Source: Spongilla lacustris
Taxonomy: Eukaryota > Porifera > Demospongiae > Spongillida > Spongillidae
Reading direction: 5' to 3'
NCBI GenBank assembly: GCA_949361645.1
Contig: OX442417.1
Span: 2,307,418 to 2,371,417, forward strand
Length of the DNA stretch: 64,000 nucleotides
Of the stretch, positions 47,397 to 59,501 are shown one piece after another (position 1 is the first letter of the stretch; each line of letters begins with the position of its first letter). Position numbers and translations under genes: made by a program. The notes below the pieces were generated by a model that worked only from the letters and a program-made list of their open reading frames with translations, did no database searches and had not been told where the DNA came from.

Positions 47397-47674
47397 TACC
47401 GTAAAGTACCGCGAGATATTCCCCCCCCCCCCCCCTCCGCCCCCACCAAAAAAAAAATGGCCCGTGTTTAAACGATCGCGAGCGTATCTTCGTACTCGTT
47501 AACGCTTCCGCGTACCTGTACCGGCGGTGTGTCAACATATCAGGAAAGAAGTGGTACTCCATCAGGATTTTAAAGAATAGCAAGCAGCTGCGTTCATGAT
47601 TACGTCAATACGCTCGTTATTTAAACACGGGCCATTTTTTTGGTGGGGGGGATATCTCGCGGTACTCTACGGTA
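47397..47674. mobile_element. TACCGTA-type foldback element
   Basis: TIRs start TACCGTAAAGTACCGCGAGA on the left and TACCGTAGAGTACCGCGAGA on the right (reverse). They continue through a C tract and ACCAAAAAAATGGCCCGTG to the TTTAAACGA arm. 278 bp, non-coding. If TA is the target duplication it would fit a Tc1/mariner-like MITE; this is not proven. Confidence 0.75.
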
Positions 47675-48663
47675 TTTAACAAAATGTTGACCGCAGTGAA
47701 TTTGCTGTTGTTGTCTACAGAACTGAATACATAATTCAACTATGTAATTAAACAATAGATTTGATATCAAATAATTTTCTCAGTACACTCTCTTTGCCCA
47801 CATTTAACTATGAAGTCTGAACACATCTTCAGTATGAAGATGCAGAATGTATCTGCCATGTAAAGGAACTGTTATACAGTATACGTAACAATTTATACAT
47901 CAATTGGACTTTGAGATTCATAAGATATATACATGTACATGTATTGATGGAAAGTGTCCTGTCTTATGCTGTGTGTGTGTGTGCAATAAATGTGAGAATA
48001 AGTGCCTAACACTGATATTTTATTTATATTGATACTGAATATGTTGTGTGTATGTTTGTGCAATAAATGTGTGGTTCAGTGCTTAACACTGATATTTTAA
48101 ACTAACCAGCAGTCTTTTCAAAACCATTGCTAATGCTGAATACAAGATACAAATACATACATGCACATTGATACGCTTTGCAGCACGTGATTTGGACATG
48201 GAAGGATTCTGTGCAGCTGCAGGCAATAGTGGCCTGGATGGTGAAGAGCTGAGGGGATAGGAGATTGGTAACAGTGTTTACATTGTTCTATGTAGTTCCA
48301 AACATGCAGCAATAGACTGCTTTACACGGCAAGAAACAATATACTTTTTCATCACTTTTAGTATTTATGCTTTTCAAAATATGTGTCATAAGATATGCAG
48401 GAATGCCGCCCCTTTTTTTTCCTACGTTAGTTAGCAACAGCGAGGTCAAAGTACATTATATTACATGTATACATGTACAAGGGGAGGGGGGCAAAAACAA
48501 AGTGGAAAACACCATACGCAACTTTGAAGAGCTCATTGAGAGCAAACAGTTATGAGGTATCAAAGTTGGGGAGGGGGGGGGGGGGGGTAAAGGTCTGGGC
48601 CAAAGGAAAAAAAATTCATCATTTTTATTTAAAGCACTTTATCTCGCAATACAGCAACAATAC

Positions 48664-49167
48664 TCACTTTCCTAGCTAAGCCAGTGAGACTGGCTTGATA
48701 CGTTCAAGTTTAGCAGGGGATCTGGTTTGCCCAGGAGTGTCCGGTGAATCTTCATTGTCCCTGTTACAGACAAAATATGTAAAGCAGTTCACCAGACATG
48801 AGAACATACATGTAATCAGGCACGTGAGGTGACCTAATAGCAGACAGACCAGGCTTCCCCGAGGACACAACAATGTGCTGAACTTGGACATCACTGTCAT
48901 AGCCACTGTGGTCACCAGCTTTTGAGACAAACTGCACAAAGAGGCAACTTAACACACCTGCAGTGTCAACCCCATTGGTAATGTACCTGTTTGGTGGCTT
49001 TCTCTGATGTGAGATGTTTGTCATTTGCATGCACATGTATTTTCATAGACTTGGAGTTCTGGTGGTGACGTGACCAGACCATGATCAAGATGGTCAGTGT
49101 CACACCTAACAGTATGGCTGCACCAAATGTGGCAGAGATGGCTGTTATCAAGGTGTAGTCAGCTGAT
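48664..49167 (-). pseudogene. PKHD1L1-like 3' end, unit B
   Basis: Transmembrane exon (48987 to about 49167), cytoplasmic exon (48810-48931) and last exon (48664-48760). Unlike unit A, the donor after the transmembrane exon is kept. The last exon has TAG in place of CAG, ending the protein four codons early. The upstream break after 'cagctgat' is the same as in unit A. AATAAA lies at 48624-48629. Confidence 0.8.
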
Positions 49168-49708
49168 CCTTATCATACCTTCAGTTTAGTTATGATGTCA
49201 CAGAACTTCAAAGTCAATATATGATAGCTGTATATTGAATATAAAACGGCTAAATGATGCCTCGATCATTAAAACATTATAAGATGCCAGCTTTTAACAC
49301 ATATATGTATATTTATAAACACCGCACATCTTGAACAACTCATAAACATTATAAAGGCTCTACCCCCGATATCTTTAGTCTAACTTTTTATACTACATGT
49401 AATACAGTGTTGCATTCAAATTGGTCCTGTACAATTACGGTCTAGAAAAAAAAAATACAATGTCTCATGGAAACTTGCTGTATAGTACGATATTTTTTTC
49501 TTCCACGTGCTGTTGTGTTTTGGATTGGAAGCAGATCCACTGTTTTATTGATATTGTGTTCTATTTATTTATGTTTAATTGTACGTGAATGCTAACATAC
49601 ATGTATAAGAGTAATAATGTCATGTTCCACTTCAATTTTCAACATTAATAAAATCATTTTCTAATACTACATACTAACCGTAACTGTCATATTATCATAC
49701 ACTGTTCT

Positions 49709-51040
49709 TTACATCTGTTCAGTGTAACTGTACATATGATGCAAATTTGTCATCAGCCATGGCTTGACAGCAGGTATGACTTCCACTTGTACCCTAAAGT
49801 AGAGGCTGTCATCCTTCAAGTACTGGCATTGCTGCTCATCCTGGAGGTCCAGCTCTGTGTGGGCTATGAACTGAAGAAATCCCCATTCTGTTGTTCCCTT
49901 ATCACCACTGAGCCTGCTTACACAGTCAATATCATTTTTCCCTTCAGGAGAATTGATTGTATCTGTATGATGGCCTTCATCTTTGAGTTGGTTGAGAAGG
50001 GTGAATGTACACTTGTATTTGATTGGCCAGGTGAGGGCATCATCATTCTCTCCCTTCATAAGGAGCAGGTATACAGACACATGTGTACCTTCACCATCAC
50101 AATATCCATTGGCATATACATTAAGACACATCTTATAGCCATACGGATGGGTGTAAAATCCTGGACTGGACCACCTTTTATTATTCACTTTAAATTGACT
50201 AAATTGCGACATTTTGATCACTAGTGGGGAGGTGCAATAGATTTCTGTGAAATTTTCACCTTGTTTCTTTAGCTGTACCATTACATCGTTAAGTTGTACC
50301 ACTGCTAGATCAAGATGGTGACCACAGGAGGTGGCTTTGTGATCTGCCATTGCATGTCTTGGTGATGTGTAGGTACATCCTACTTCCTTATATGGACAAC
50401 TGATAGTCTCATGTGGACACTCCAAGTGATGGGAAGCCATGTCCTTTCTCTTTATGCTTACTTCGCATCCACTGTTGGGACAGGGTACCATAAGATCAGG
50501 ACACTTATCAAGATGGCCACCAATCATCTCCTTATATGGCCCTTCTGCTTTGCAATGCTTACACACGTGCCGTCGAAGTGGACACTCTTCAGCACAATGC
50601 TGGAGATGCTTATCACGGACTATGCGCTGTTTGCAGCTATTAGAACAGAGCACCAGCATATACCCACATGTCTGAAGATGATCATTAAGTGATCCCAGCT
50701 AATTTATCCAGGGGCAGCCTGTAGAGGTACACTTCACTCTCAGACCTTTAACCCTTCTAGCAATGTTCCTATCAGGAAATGCATCCAGTGGTTGGCGACA
50801 TGTTGGACATGTCCTTGAAGTGGTTTTCTGCTTGTCATAACATGACTTGCAGTACAGCTTGGCACACTCACACTTGGTTTGTTGAGGGTCTCGAGCAGGG
50901 AGAAGACAGATGACACAGTGATCATCATCAGCAGGGACATCAACAAATTCACATTCATACCCTCCACCTCTATGGGAAATATTCATTAAACTATATGCAC
51001 ACATATGTAGCAGGTGTGAAGCTTGATTAATGTACTTCAC
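49709..51040 (-). pseudogene. RING / TRAF-type zinc finger / MATH gene, copy 4, with nonsense codon
   Basis: Counterpart of copy 1 (2026-3381). The frame is open on both sides of a TAG at 50699-50701, where the others have GAG (WINELGS becomes WIN-stop). The first 113 codons hold the RING-like finger (CVIC...CECAKLYCKSC...CPTC) and the start of the first TRAF finger. The remaining frame, readable from 50659 to 49709, holds the rest of the fingers, the VQLK linker and MATH. The break is otherwise clean, suggesting a recent lesion or an error in one base. A truncated RING-only product is conceivable. Confidence 0.8.
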
Positions 51041-52327
51041 TAATTGACTCTGTCAGTGGTGCACTACCATTATTATGCAGTCTTGAGTAAGCATGTGGTA
51101 CTTCATATTACTACGATTATGAAAGCGCCAATCTTGTTAATTTACTAGAGGAAATCATCTACACCCACACATTAGTATAATATGGGGTGCCATTGGGACA
51201 ACCAGCTGCTAAGGCTTTATGTCGCAGTATTTTGATGCACTTAGTGAAGCTGAAGGCCACCATATATAACTATATTTTCAATGCCTTACTAAATAAAAGC
51301 ATATCCAATCCAAAAGTACCCTACAACAATTGGTTACACACATAACTACCAAGAGTACAACTTTAAATCGCACCATAATTAGGGCTTGTATTGTATAACT
51401 TTATACCTATATGTGTATAACTCTCAACACATCTCCTTTTATTTCACCACAAAAATTCTCTATCCTGACAGAACAGCAACTGACAGGCTTTGTTTCTAAA
51501 ACAATTTCCCGACATGAGCCTGTAACGCAGTGTGTCATCACACCATTCATTTAGAAAGGCCTGTGTCATAGGAGGGTATACGGTCCTGGGTAATTTTCGG
51601 TTCAGGGGTCGGTCCCCCCGGACCCAAATCCCTAGGGAATATGGTCCCCCAGACCGAGTTCCCTGGTCATACAAAACCATCAATTCCCTAGGGAATACAG
51701 TCCTCCCCCTGGACCGTATTCCCTGCATGGTATATACATCATAAAATACATGTATATACCGCGCATGCATGCACATAAGGACTGGCACCTTTGGTTTGAA
51801 AAGCTGATAACAAGTCACCAACATTTAAACTTTTTTTCTATCTTATTCTAAACTGTTACATATGCGTACGCTTGATGAAATACGCCAAGTTTATTATTAG
51901 TGTGGTTGGCGTACTTCATAGGTATGAACAAGGGGAAGAAAAGTGACAATGGTGTCTGTGCATTCTGTGTCAGCCGAAGGATTGATACATTCCATAGAGT
52001 TTACGCCCATGCAGTTTGGTAAGCGTGATATGCCCAATGTAACCAATGCATTGCTTGTGCTTAAAAAAGCTGATCAATTTATTTTTGACTGTAACTGTGA
52101 TGCAGGCCCAAGTTTTCTTGCATAGGTGGAGCTTCGCTCCTTTAGGGGGGGTGGGGGGGGGAGGAGTATGGGGGCTTCTCTCTCCAGTCGTCTTGCGCAC
52201 ACCTTCGCTTTTCTTTTAAGTGTTGCCAGTGAAATGAATCCAAGAAAATAGTCCCTGTTCCGGTAGATTGTTTTAATCAATATCAAACCTCAATTCTAGA
52301 ATTGAGTCTGCCTGCTCCCCCCCCCCC

Positions 52328-52361
<34 letters not shown>

Positions 52362-53525
52362 ACTGTAGACATTGCCTCGGACCATATACCCTATTACACC
52401 GGTTCCAATCCCTGTATGGTATAACTGGTACATGTATATCTATGCTCCACACAATTTCCTTAACCATAAATACCGGTACTTTAATATGTATAAGCCCAGT
52501 GGCCTCGCTTGCATTGAAACAGACGCTAACTAACATGAACCTAAAGACAGCGGCTTCGCTACAATCCAGATTTAACTGGCTCGAAACATGTGTAGGCAAC
52601 GTGATAGATTTATGCTACATATGACTCTTACATGGCGCGGATGCCCCCATGGGCTTTACTAAATTAGGGACTGGGTTACAATAATGGCAATCTGAATCGA
52701 TATGAGCAAGAGGATGCAGCCAACTAGATGTACTTCCGGTTGTCACCGCGCAATACAATACATGTACAGTTTACCGGTAGTTCATAACATCCCCTGCCCC
52801 CCAAGCAAAGAAAAACAGTTCACAGTTTACTAATTAATGGTGCAGCTCTCACCTCGCCGTGAATGATCACAGGTAGCAATATATTGCCTATACACGTGAT
52901 GTTTTGTGTTATTGTTTTAAATGTTGCCCACCAGTCACAAGTACCGTAGTACTGAGTACTGTTACTACCAGTAGTTCTAAACTGCCAATGAATTGCCGAC
53001 TGCGCGATATCTATCAATGTGCCTCGCAATATAAAAATTCTTGGCTGTTGTATATTTCAAGGCGGATTGATACTAGTACAGAGTTGCCAACTTTTAGAGC
53101 GAGTAAAGCGTGAGATTATGAATAATTAATGACACTCGATCCTACCCCAAACATGCGAGCCGGGGGGGGGGGTCCCCCTTGTGGCCAAATATACGGGCGG
53201 GGGGGGGGGGGGGGGGGGGGGGGGGGGAGGCCTAATGATGCGTATATGAGTGCAGCCTGCGTCAAAAAATACAAGCGTGAGAGCGTGAGAAAAACGTCAA
53301 ATGCGTGAGGGTTGGCAGGTCTGCTAGTACCATGTCGGTGCAAACCTCTCAACTCAGCACCTTTCATATGCACGTAACACTGCCGCCGTCACCAACCGTC
53401 CACATAAACTAACACTGCTCAGCGGCAACAACTCTTGCATGCTCGTGCCGCAGCGTATGTAGAGAAAATGGTATACTACAATACCCGCCGCACGAGCTGA
53501 AACTTATAATGAGCGGTATGCACTC
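51041..53525. other. Non-coding stretch, unit B
   Basis: Duplicate of 3382-5830. C/G tracts here are longer (52317-52361, interrupted by one T; 53199-53227). The possible first exon of 5177-5353 recurs at about 52853-53029 with the same donor. Confidence 0.5.
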
Positions 53526-53529
53526 TTAA

Positions 53530-53760
53530 GCCTAGTTCACAAATTGACGCAAGAGCCCGCGATGCGTCGCGATGAATGAAAAAAAGTTCTGCACTGGGCT
53601 CGGCCGTCACTTTTTAATAACGTACCAGTATCAGGCGTGGTTTAGGTGTGGTTTATCGCTGCGACGTCGCATCGCGTCGCAGGAATAGAAATTTTTTCTA
53701 TTCCTGCGACTTACGTACGTACGACGTACGTGGGTCTTGCGTCAATTTGTGAACTAGGCT
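53530..53760. mobile_element. TTAA-inserted MITE unique to unit B
   Basis: TIRs read GCCTAGTTCACAAATTGACG on the left and the inverse on the right, with a second inverted pair inside (TTCCTGCGAC and GTCGCAGGAA). TTAA lies at 53526-53529 and 53761-53764. Unit A has the uninterrupted sequence 'cactcttaagcttgctcg', so the insertion followed the A/B split. Confidence 0.9.
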
Positions 53761-53784
53761 TTAAGCTTGCTCGTAAGGCATACG

Positions 53785-53844
53785 TAGTTGGGCGTAGCCC
53801 GACCTTCGCGTATTAATACGCGAAGGTCGGGCTACGCCCAACTA
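53785..53844. mobile_element. Collapsed TAGTTGGGCG element (60-bp perfect palindrome)
   Basis: Same site and TSD (AGGCATACG at 53776-53784 and 53845-53853) as the 305-bp element in unit A, but only the outer 30 bases of each arm remain, joined at CGCGTATT/AATACGCG. Confidence 0.9.
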
Positions 53845-54489
53845 AGGCATACGTACTATACTGCGCCTGTATATAAATCAATCCAAATATTGTGCTTCCT
53901 AGTTATCAACATTTAATACACTGTAAAAAGTACATGTATGTTAATTTTAATGCAAAATGAACGCAAAAGTAAAAAAGTGGCTAAGGCTTTGCCCCCAGGC
54001 CCCACCGGGAGCTTACAGTGCTCCCCCCAGACTTACAGGATGCGTCCCGCCCCCTTCTGGACCCACCCCCACTTGTGAATATAGTTATTACACCCCCCTC
54101 CCAGAAATCCTGGATCCGCCCATGTAGCTGTACTTATTAAAATTAGTTATGAAACAACAGCTTCAACCCTTCTAAAGCAAATTAACTCGTTATTGAACTT
54201 AGTAACTTGAAATCGTTCCGCTGCATATTCATAATGAACATACAACACAACATGTACATACATGGAACACAACTGTAAGCCCCATACTGAACATAACTGT
54301 ATGCCATTTGTACACACATGTAAATTTGAGCCCCATGTGTCCATATATGGAACATAACTGCAAGCTCCATGTGTACATACATGGAACTAAACTCTAAGCC
54401 CCATAATGAACATACATGAACTGTATGCCTTATGTGTACATGTACTGAACATAACTGAATGTACACACTGTATTTGGAACATTACATAC

Positions 54490-56272
54490 ATAAGGTATGT
54501 ATGTCTCCCATATTCTCAGTCCAAACTCGTTGCAGGTGTGGGCGGTGTTGTTGGCAAATCCTCCAAATGGCATCTTGTTGGGACAGACTGAAATAGTATA
54601 CGAGGCTCCAGTTGGATGGTCCTGCAGTTCATACCTGTGCAGAGAGAGAGCACTAATTAGAACCATCCCCATCTTTACAGAAGTGCTTCCATTTCAAATA
54701 CACATGGTAGCTTCCTGGTGGAATACAAATATTAATGTAGGCTACAGACCACAAAGCTTTACACCTGAGCAATATTGCAGTGCACACATCCATCTATATC
54801 ACAGTGCCCTTCTTCCCCCTCTCCTCCTCCCCAGCACACTGCCCTACTCACCAGAACCCATATGCCCTTGATGCAGCAGCTGCATTGCCAAAGTGGAAGT
54901 TCTGAGGGTTGGTGATCCAGAAGACGGCAGGGATCTGATCGCTGGTCAGAAGGCTGGAAGACCCTCTGGTGAGCACACCGAGGTTCCCTATATAGTAGTT
55001 GTTGGTCTCTATACCATCCTCCTACAATGCATGTACATGTATGATCATGTGCAATAACATACAATGTACACAGAACCCTCACAATAACAAACCGACAAAC
55101 TGTTAACAATAATTATAATAATAACTAACCACAAAGTAGATGTGTCCTTTTATGTCATAGGCCACGTTGCCTTGGAGAATGAGGTCGTGAACACCGTGTG
55201 CAGTGATGGCTCTGTTGTTGGAGTGGTGTATGGAGCAGTGCTTGATGTAGGACCCATTCATGGAACCACACAGGTGGAAGTGGATTGCATAACGACCAAG
55301 CCTGAAGGCCTGGCCTCCATATCTAAACTCTGTATGGTCAATCCTGAGAAGCAGAACATGTACATGTACCTAAATTACAGTTGTTGTAACTATTCATTAG
55401 CTAAATAATTGGGCTTATTTAGTTAAATAACCTGATTGGTTTTACAAGTACCTCAATGTACACGCAACATTGTTAGCTCCCCTATCTAGCTTCATTTATT
55501 AAACTAACCTGACTGGCAAAGCGGCCATGCCAGAACGGTGGATGAAGACTTGGCTCCCATACTGGTCTGCCCTAAGACCCTCCGATCAGGTCAGGTTACC
55601 AAGACGACTACCTTCAACAACCACATTGTGGGTCAGTAGGCCAACCTCAGCCCTGTGAGGTATCCATACAAAATTGTAATCTACAAATGCACTACATGCA
55701 CATGTAGTACATGATCGTGTGGTGAAAATGTGGCATGTGGAGTAACCTACAGTACACAATGACTACAAACTACATGTACATGTGAATGCATTCCATTTAT
55801 GCATACAGATAACAGAATATTTATAAGAAATATTTTCCAATGTGTATGTAGTATGTATTTAAGTGCATGCATGTGAAAATGTGTAGGCTGGTTATGTGTG
55901 TATGTACATGTGTGTATTACCTTATATCAATGAACTGGCCATCTTCAAAGATTTCAGTGACCCCTTGGTGGGTGTACTCAAGTGTGTCATTGAAGGTCAG
56001 CTGAAGGCCATCTGGAGACACCTGGACGATTTTCTGCACTTCTGTCTCGTTGCCATCTTTCCCAGTGGCTGCTATGACAACTATGTCTCCCGGTACCCAG
56101 TCCACCGGTTCCTATTTTTGGGAGACCCATATATGCATGAAGGGGAGTGGGGAGGAGGGAAGGGTGTGACTACCTGAAGGTAAATGGTATCTGTGCCGTT
56201 CTGGGCAGTCTGGGCCAGCCTGGTCCACGTGATATTTCTGGGCCTTCCGTGGAGGTACCTTGGTGTACCCAC
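54490..56272 (-). pseudogene. PKHD1L1-like exons 1-6, unit B
   Basis: Exons at 56174-56272, 55921-56111, 55509-55652, 55130-55343, 54852-55021 and 54490-54634, each the same length as in unit A and the intact gene. Splice sites are intact. Exon 3 has TGA at 55586-55588, shared with unit A. No exon 7 follows. Confidence 0.85.
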
Positions 56273-57320
56273 CTAACTTCATATTCTCACATGATCAAAT
56301 TTCACACACGACACTCTACAAGTCTACAGTTGTATCACACACCACTCTACACACAATCCGCCCATTACATACCACATTACAGCACTCAAATCCCAATCCA
56401 ACATTACTGTCAACCTCAGTCACATTCCTGGCCTGTACTATCAACCTCAATCACACACCTTCCTCCCTCACACACCATCAACTGTTAAAACCGCAGTGCA
56501 CGAGACACACCATAAAACTATTTGGCCAAAGAATCAATAGCTACCCAGCTTTTACTCCTCAATGAAATGTGTGCACACTTTTGCATTAATTCCACGACCG
56601 TTCTTCATTTCTAAAATAAATACGAATACACTCAATAATTGTTCTTTGGATAATCAATTCGTAGCTCCAACATCAGCTAGCTACCTTTGCAAAGCTTAAT
56701 ACATGTAGATATCTTTGTGATCAACTAGAAGAAAAATTGGAAAGATTGCTATCCTTGTTGTACTTTTTGGTGTAAAAATGAAAATCTCTGCTAGTGATTA
56801 CAACAGGTGTACATGTATAAACAAGTTAATATATATAATCACTCTTTAGTGAGGAAGGCAATAGTGGCATAAAAGTATGGAAACAAGTATCATAATGGTA
56901 TGAAACTGATGGCTCTACATGTACATGTATAGTCTATTTATATCATATTTATGTTGTTCCATACATATAGGATGAATTATTTGATGCCTCACATACACAA
57001 ATTATGCCTGGAGTTTACATGTATGTATGGATTTTTGTGATGTTGACGTCCATCACCATGATGATTATAGTAATCATACACATGTATGCTGTTGTAATTG
57101 ATAGGTGAAAATGTACCGAACATGTATATACGATGGCGCTGAGAAAGAGATACGAAAGGTTTGTAAACAAGTATAAGATTACCAAGTTTCTTGGTAATGG
57201 CTAGCGCATTCCCACAAAGAGCTTGCCAATGGATGCCAGGCCCCCCATAAAATTGTGCCTGGAGATGAGGTTAGAACCAGCCCAAAATTCAAGATTACAA
57301 AAATCATTTTCTAATGCTAA
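56273..57320. other. Spacer, unit B
   Basis: Matches 8628-9756. No gene seen. Confidence 0.4.
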
Positions 57321-58754
57321 CTACAACTGTTCTAATAATACACTATTCTCTACATCTGTTGTAACTGTACATGTGTTATGACAGGGCAAGATTGGTACAA
57401 GCCATGGCTTGACAGCAGGTTTGAGTTCCACTTTTACCCTAAAGTAGAGGCTGTCATCCTTCAAGTACTGACATTGCTCCTCTTCCTGGAGGTCCAGCTT
57501 TGTGTGGGCTATGAACTGAGGACATCCCCATCCCGTTGTTCCCTTATCACCACTGAGCACTCTGCTTAAATTCAATGCAATATCATCTTTACCTTCAGGA
57601 GAATTGATTGTAACTGTATGATGGCCTTCATCTTTGAGTTGGTTTAGAAGGGTGAATGTACACTTGTATTTGATTGGCCAGGTGAGGGCATCATCATTCT
57701 CTCCCTTCATCAGGTGCAGGAATTCAGACACATGTGTACCTTTACCTGCACCATATCCATTGGCATCTACACTAAAACACATCTTATAGCCACAGGTATG
57801 GGTGTAAAATCCTGGACTGTACCACCTTTTATTATTCACTTTCAATTGACTAAATTGTGACATTTTAATCACTAGTGGGGTGCAATGCATTTCTGTGAAT
57901 TTTTCACCATGTTTCTTCTGCTGCACCATTGCATCCTTAAGTTCTACCTTTACATCCTTAAGCTGCACCATTGCATCCTTAAGTTCTACCTTTACATCCT
58001 TAAGCTGCACCATTGCATCCTTAAGCTCTACCTTTACATCCTTAAGCTGCACCATTGCATCTTTAAGTTGTACCATTGCTAGATCAAGATGGTGACCACA
58101 GGAGGTGGCTTTGTGATGTTCCATAGCTTGTCTTGGTGATGTGTAGGTACATCCTGCATCCTTATATGGACAACTGATAGTCTCATGTGGACACTCCAAG
58201 TCATGGGAAGCCATGTCCTTTCTTTTTATGCTTACTTCACATCCACTGTTGGGACAGGGTACCATAAGATCAGGACACTTATCAAGATGGCCGCCAATCA
58301 TCTCCTTATATGGCCCTTCTGCTTTGCAATGCTCACACATGTGCCTTCGAAGAGGACACTGTTCAACACAATGCAGGAGATGCTTATCACGGAGTATGTA
58401 CTCTTTGCAGCCATTAGAACAGAGCACCAGCACATACCCACATGTCTGAAGATGATCATGAAGTGATCCCAGCTCATTTATCCAGGGGCAGCCTGTTGAG
58501 GTACACTTCACTCTCAGACCTTTAATCCTTCTAGCAATGTTCCTATCAGGAAATGCATCCAGTGGTTGGCGACATGTTGGACATGTCTCTGAAGTAGTTT
58601 TCAGCTTGTCATAACATGACTTGCAGTACAGCCTGGCACACTCACACTTGGTTTGTTGAGGGTCTCGAGCAGGGAGAAGACAGATGACACAGTGATCATC
58701 ATCGTGAGGGACATCAACAAATTCACATCCATAACCTCCATCACTGTAGGGCAT
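57321..58754 (-). CDS. RING / TRAF-type zinc finger / MATH protein, copy 5 (expanded coiled coil)
   Basis: Intronless 477-codon frame. RING-like finger (CVIC...KCECARLYCKSC...CPTC), TRAF-type fingers, MATH (GYKMCFSVDANGYGAGKGTH). Two features set it apart. The linker after HHLDLA holds three extra tandem 14-residue repeats (LKDVKVELKDAMVQ), lengthening the coiled coil from about 24 to about 80 residues. A 12-bp deletion relative to copy 2 removes the stop after QILP and adds 24 residues (starting CHNTCTV). Longer coiled coils in TRAFs favour trimerisation, so oligomer geometry may differ; that is inference. Confidence 0.85.
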   Translation of the reverse strand: MPYSDGGYGCEFVDVPHDDDHCVICLLPARDPQQTKCECARLYCKSCYDKLKTTSETCPTCRQPLDAFPDRNIARRIKGLRVKCTSTGCPWINELGSLHDHLQTCGYVLVLCSNGCKEYILRDKHLLHCVEQCPLRRHMCEHCKAEGPYKEMIGGHLDKCPDLMVPCPNSGCEVSIKRKDMASHDLECPHETISCPYKDAGCTYTSPRQAMEHHKATSCGHHLDLAMVQLKDAMVQLKDVKVELKDAMVQLKDVKVELKDAMVQLKDVKVELKDAMVQQKKHGEKFTEMHCTPLVIKMSQFSQLKVNNKRWYSPGFYTHTCGYKMCFSVDANGYGAGKGTHVSEFLHLMKGENDDALTWPIKYKCTFTLLNQLKDEGHHTVTINSPEGKDDIALNLSRVLSGDKGTTGWGCPQFIAHTKLDLQEEEQCQYLKDDSLYFRVKVELKPAVKPWLVPILPCHNTCTVTTDVENSVLLEQL

Positions 58755-59207
58755 GATTTATTTTTAAAAGTAAATAAATAATTCTATATAGTTATACCAT
58801 CTATTTTTTGCAGGAAATTTTTTTTACTCTTGCAAAGTCTACTAGTATACGTGTAAGCAAGGGTATGTAATTTATGTGGGGAAAACACAATCATTAGCCT
58901 AACTGCTTTGGAGAGCTAAGTCATTTTGATCTACATGTAAGCTTGCTGATACAGTTGCAAGCTTCACAAACTTGTAATATGAGTGTGCTTTGCCTTTGTC
59001 TGTGCATGGGTTACACATGTTACAACGAGTATCAGTGGTGTCACCAGACAAGCTCACATGCGTGTACTAAATCCAGCGGACTCATCTAGTAAAATATAAA
59101 GTGGACTCATCTATTAATATTAATAGTAAATATAAGTGCTACATGTACATGTATTCATATTCCCCATCGTTGCCCATCAGATTAAAGCCATGACAATAAC
59201 TCCAGAA

Positions 59208-59501
59208 CTATTCACCTATCCAAGTATCATTCAATGTAGTTGTAGGTGTGGCCAAGCTCCGTGAAATTAGACGCCTTTTTTCATCAAACTCAATTTTCAT
59301 AAAATTAGTCTCATTGATTCCACTTGCTATATAAAAATATATCGCTGAGCTGTCACGAGCAATTCCTGCGTTTATATCTATTAATAAGCCATACTGATCT
59401 ATAGTGGGATCGTTCCCGTTTTTAGTTGCGGTAAAACATTGCGTAGTACACTTTTTTCCTAGGCCATTGTATTTGAACCTGGTTTGCCCATGAGACTTCA
59501 T
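59208..59501 (-). CDS. Unknown ORF overlapping a CACCG-family end
   Basis: 97-codon minus-strand frame (YGLLIDINAGIARDSSAIYF). Its codons for FDEKRRLIS coincide with the TIR text of the CACCG family, so it probably belongs to that element or reads through it. A version with changes is at 11450-11790 in unit A. No domain is recognised. Confidence 0.25.
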   Translation of the reverse strand: MKSHGQTRFKYNGLGKKCTTQCFTATKNGNDPTIDQYGLLIDINAGIARDSSAIYFYIASGINETNFMKIEFDEKRRLISRSLATPTTTLNDTWIGE

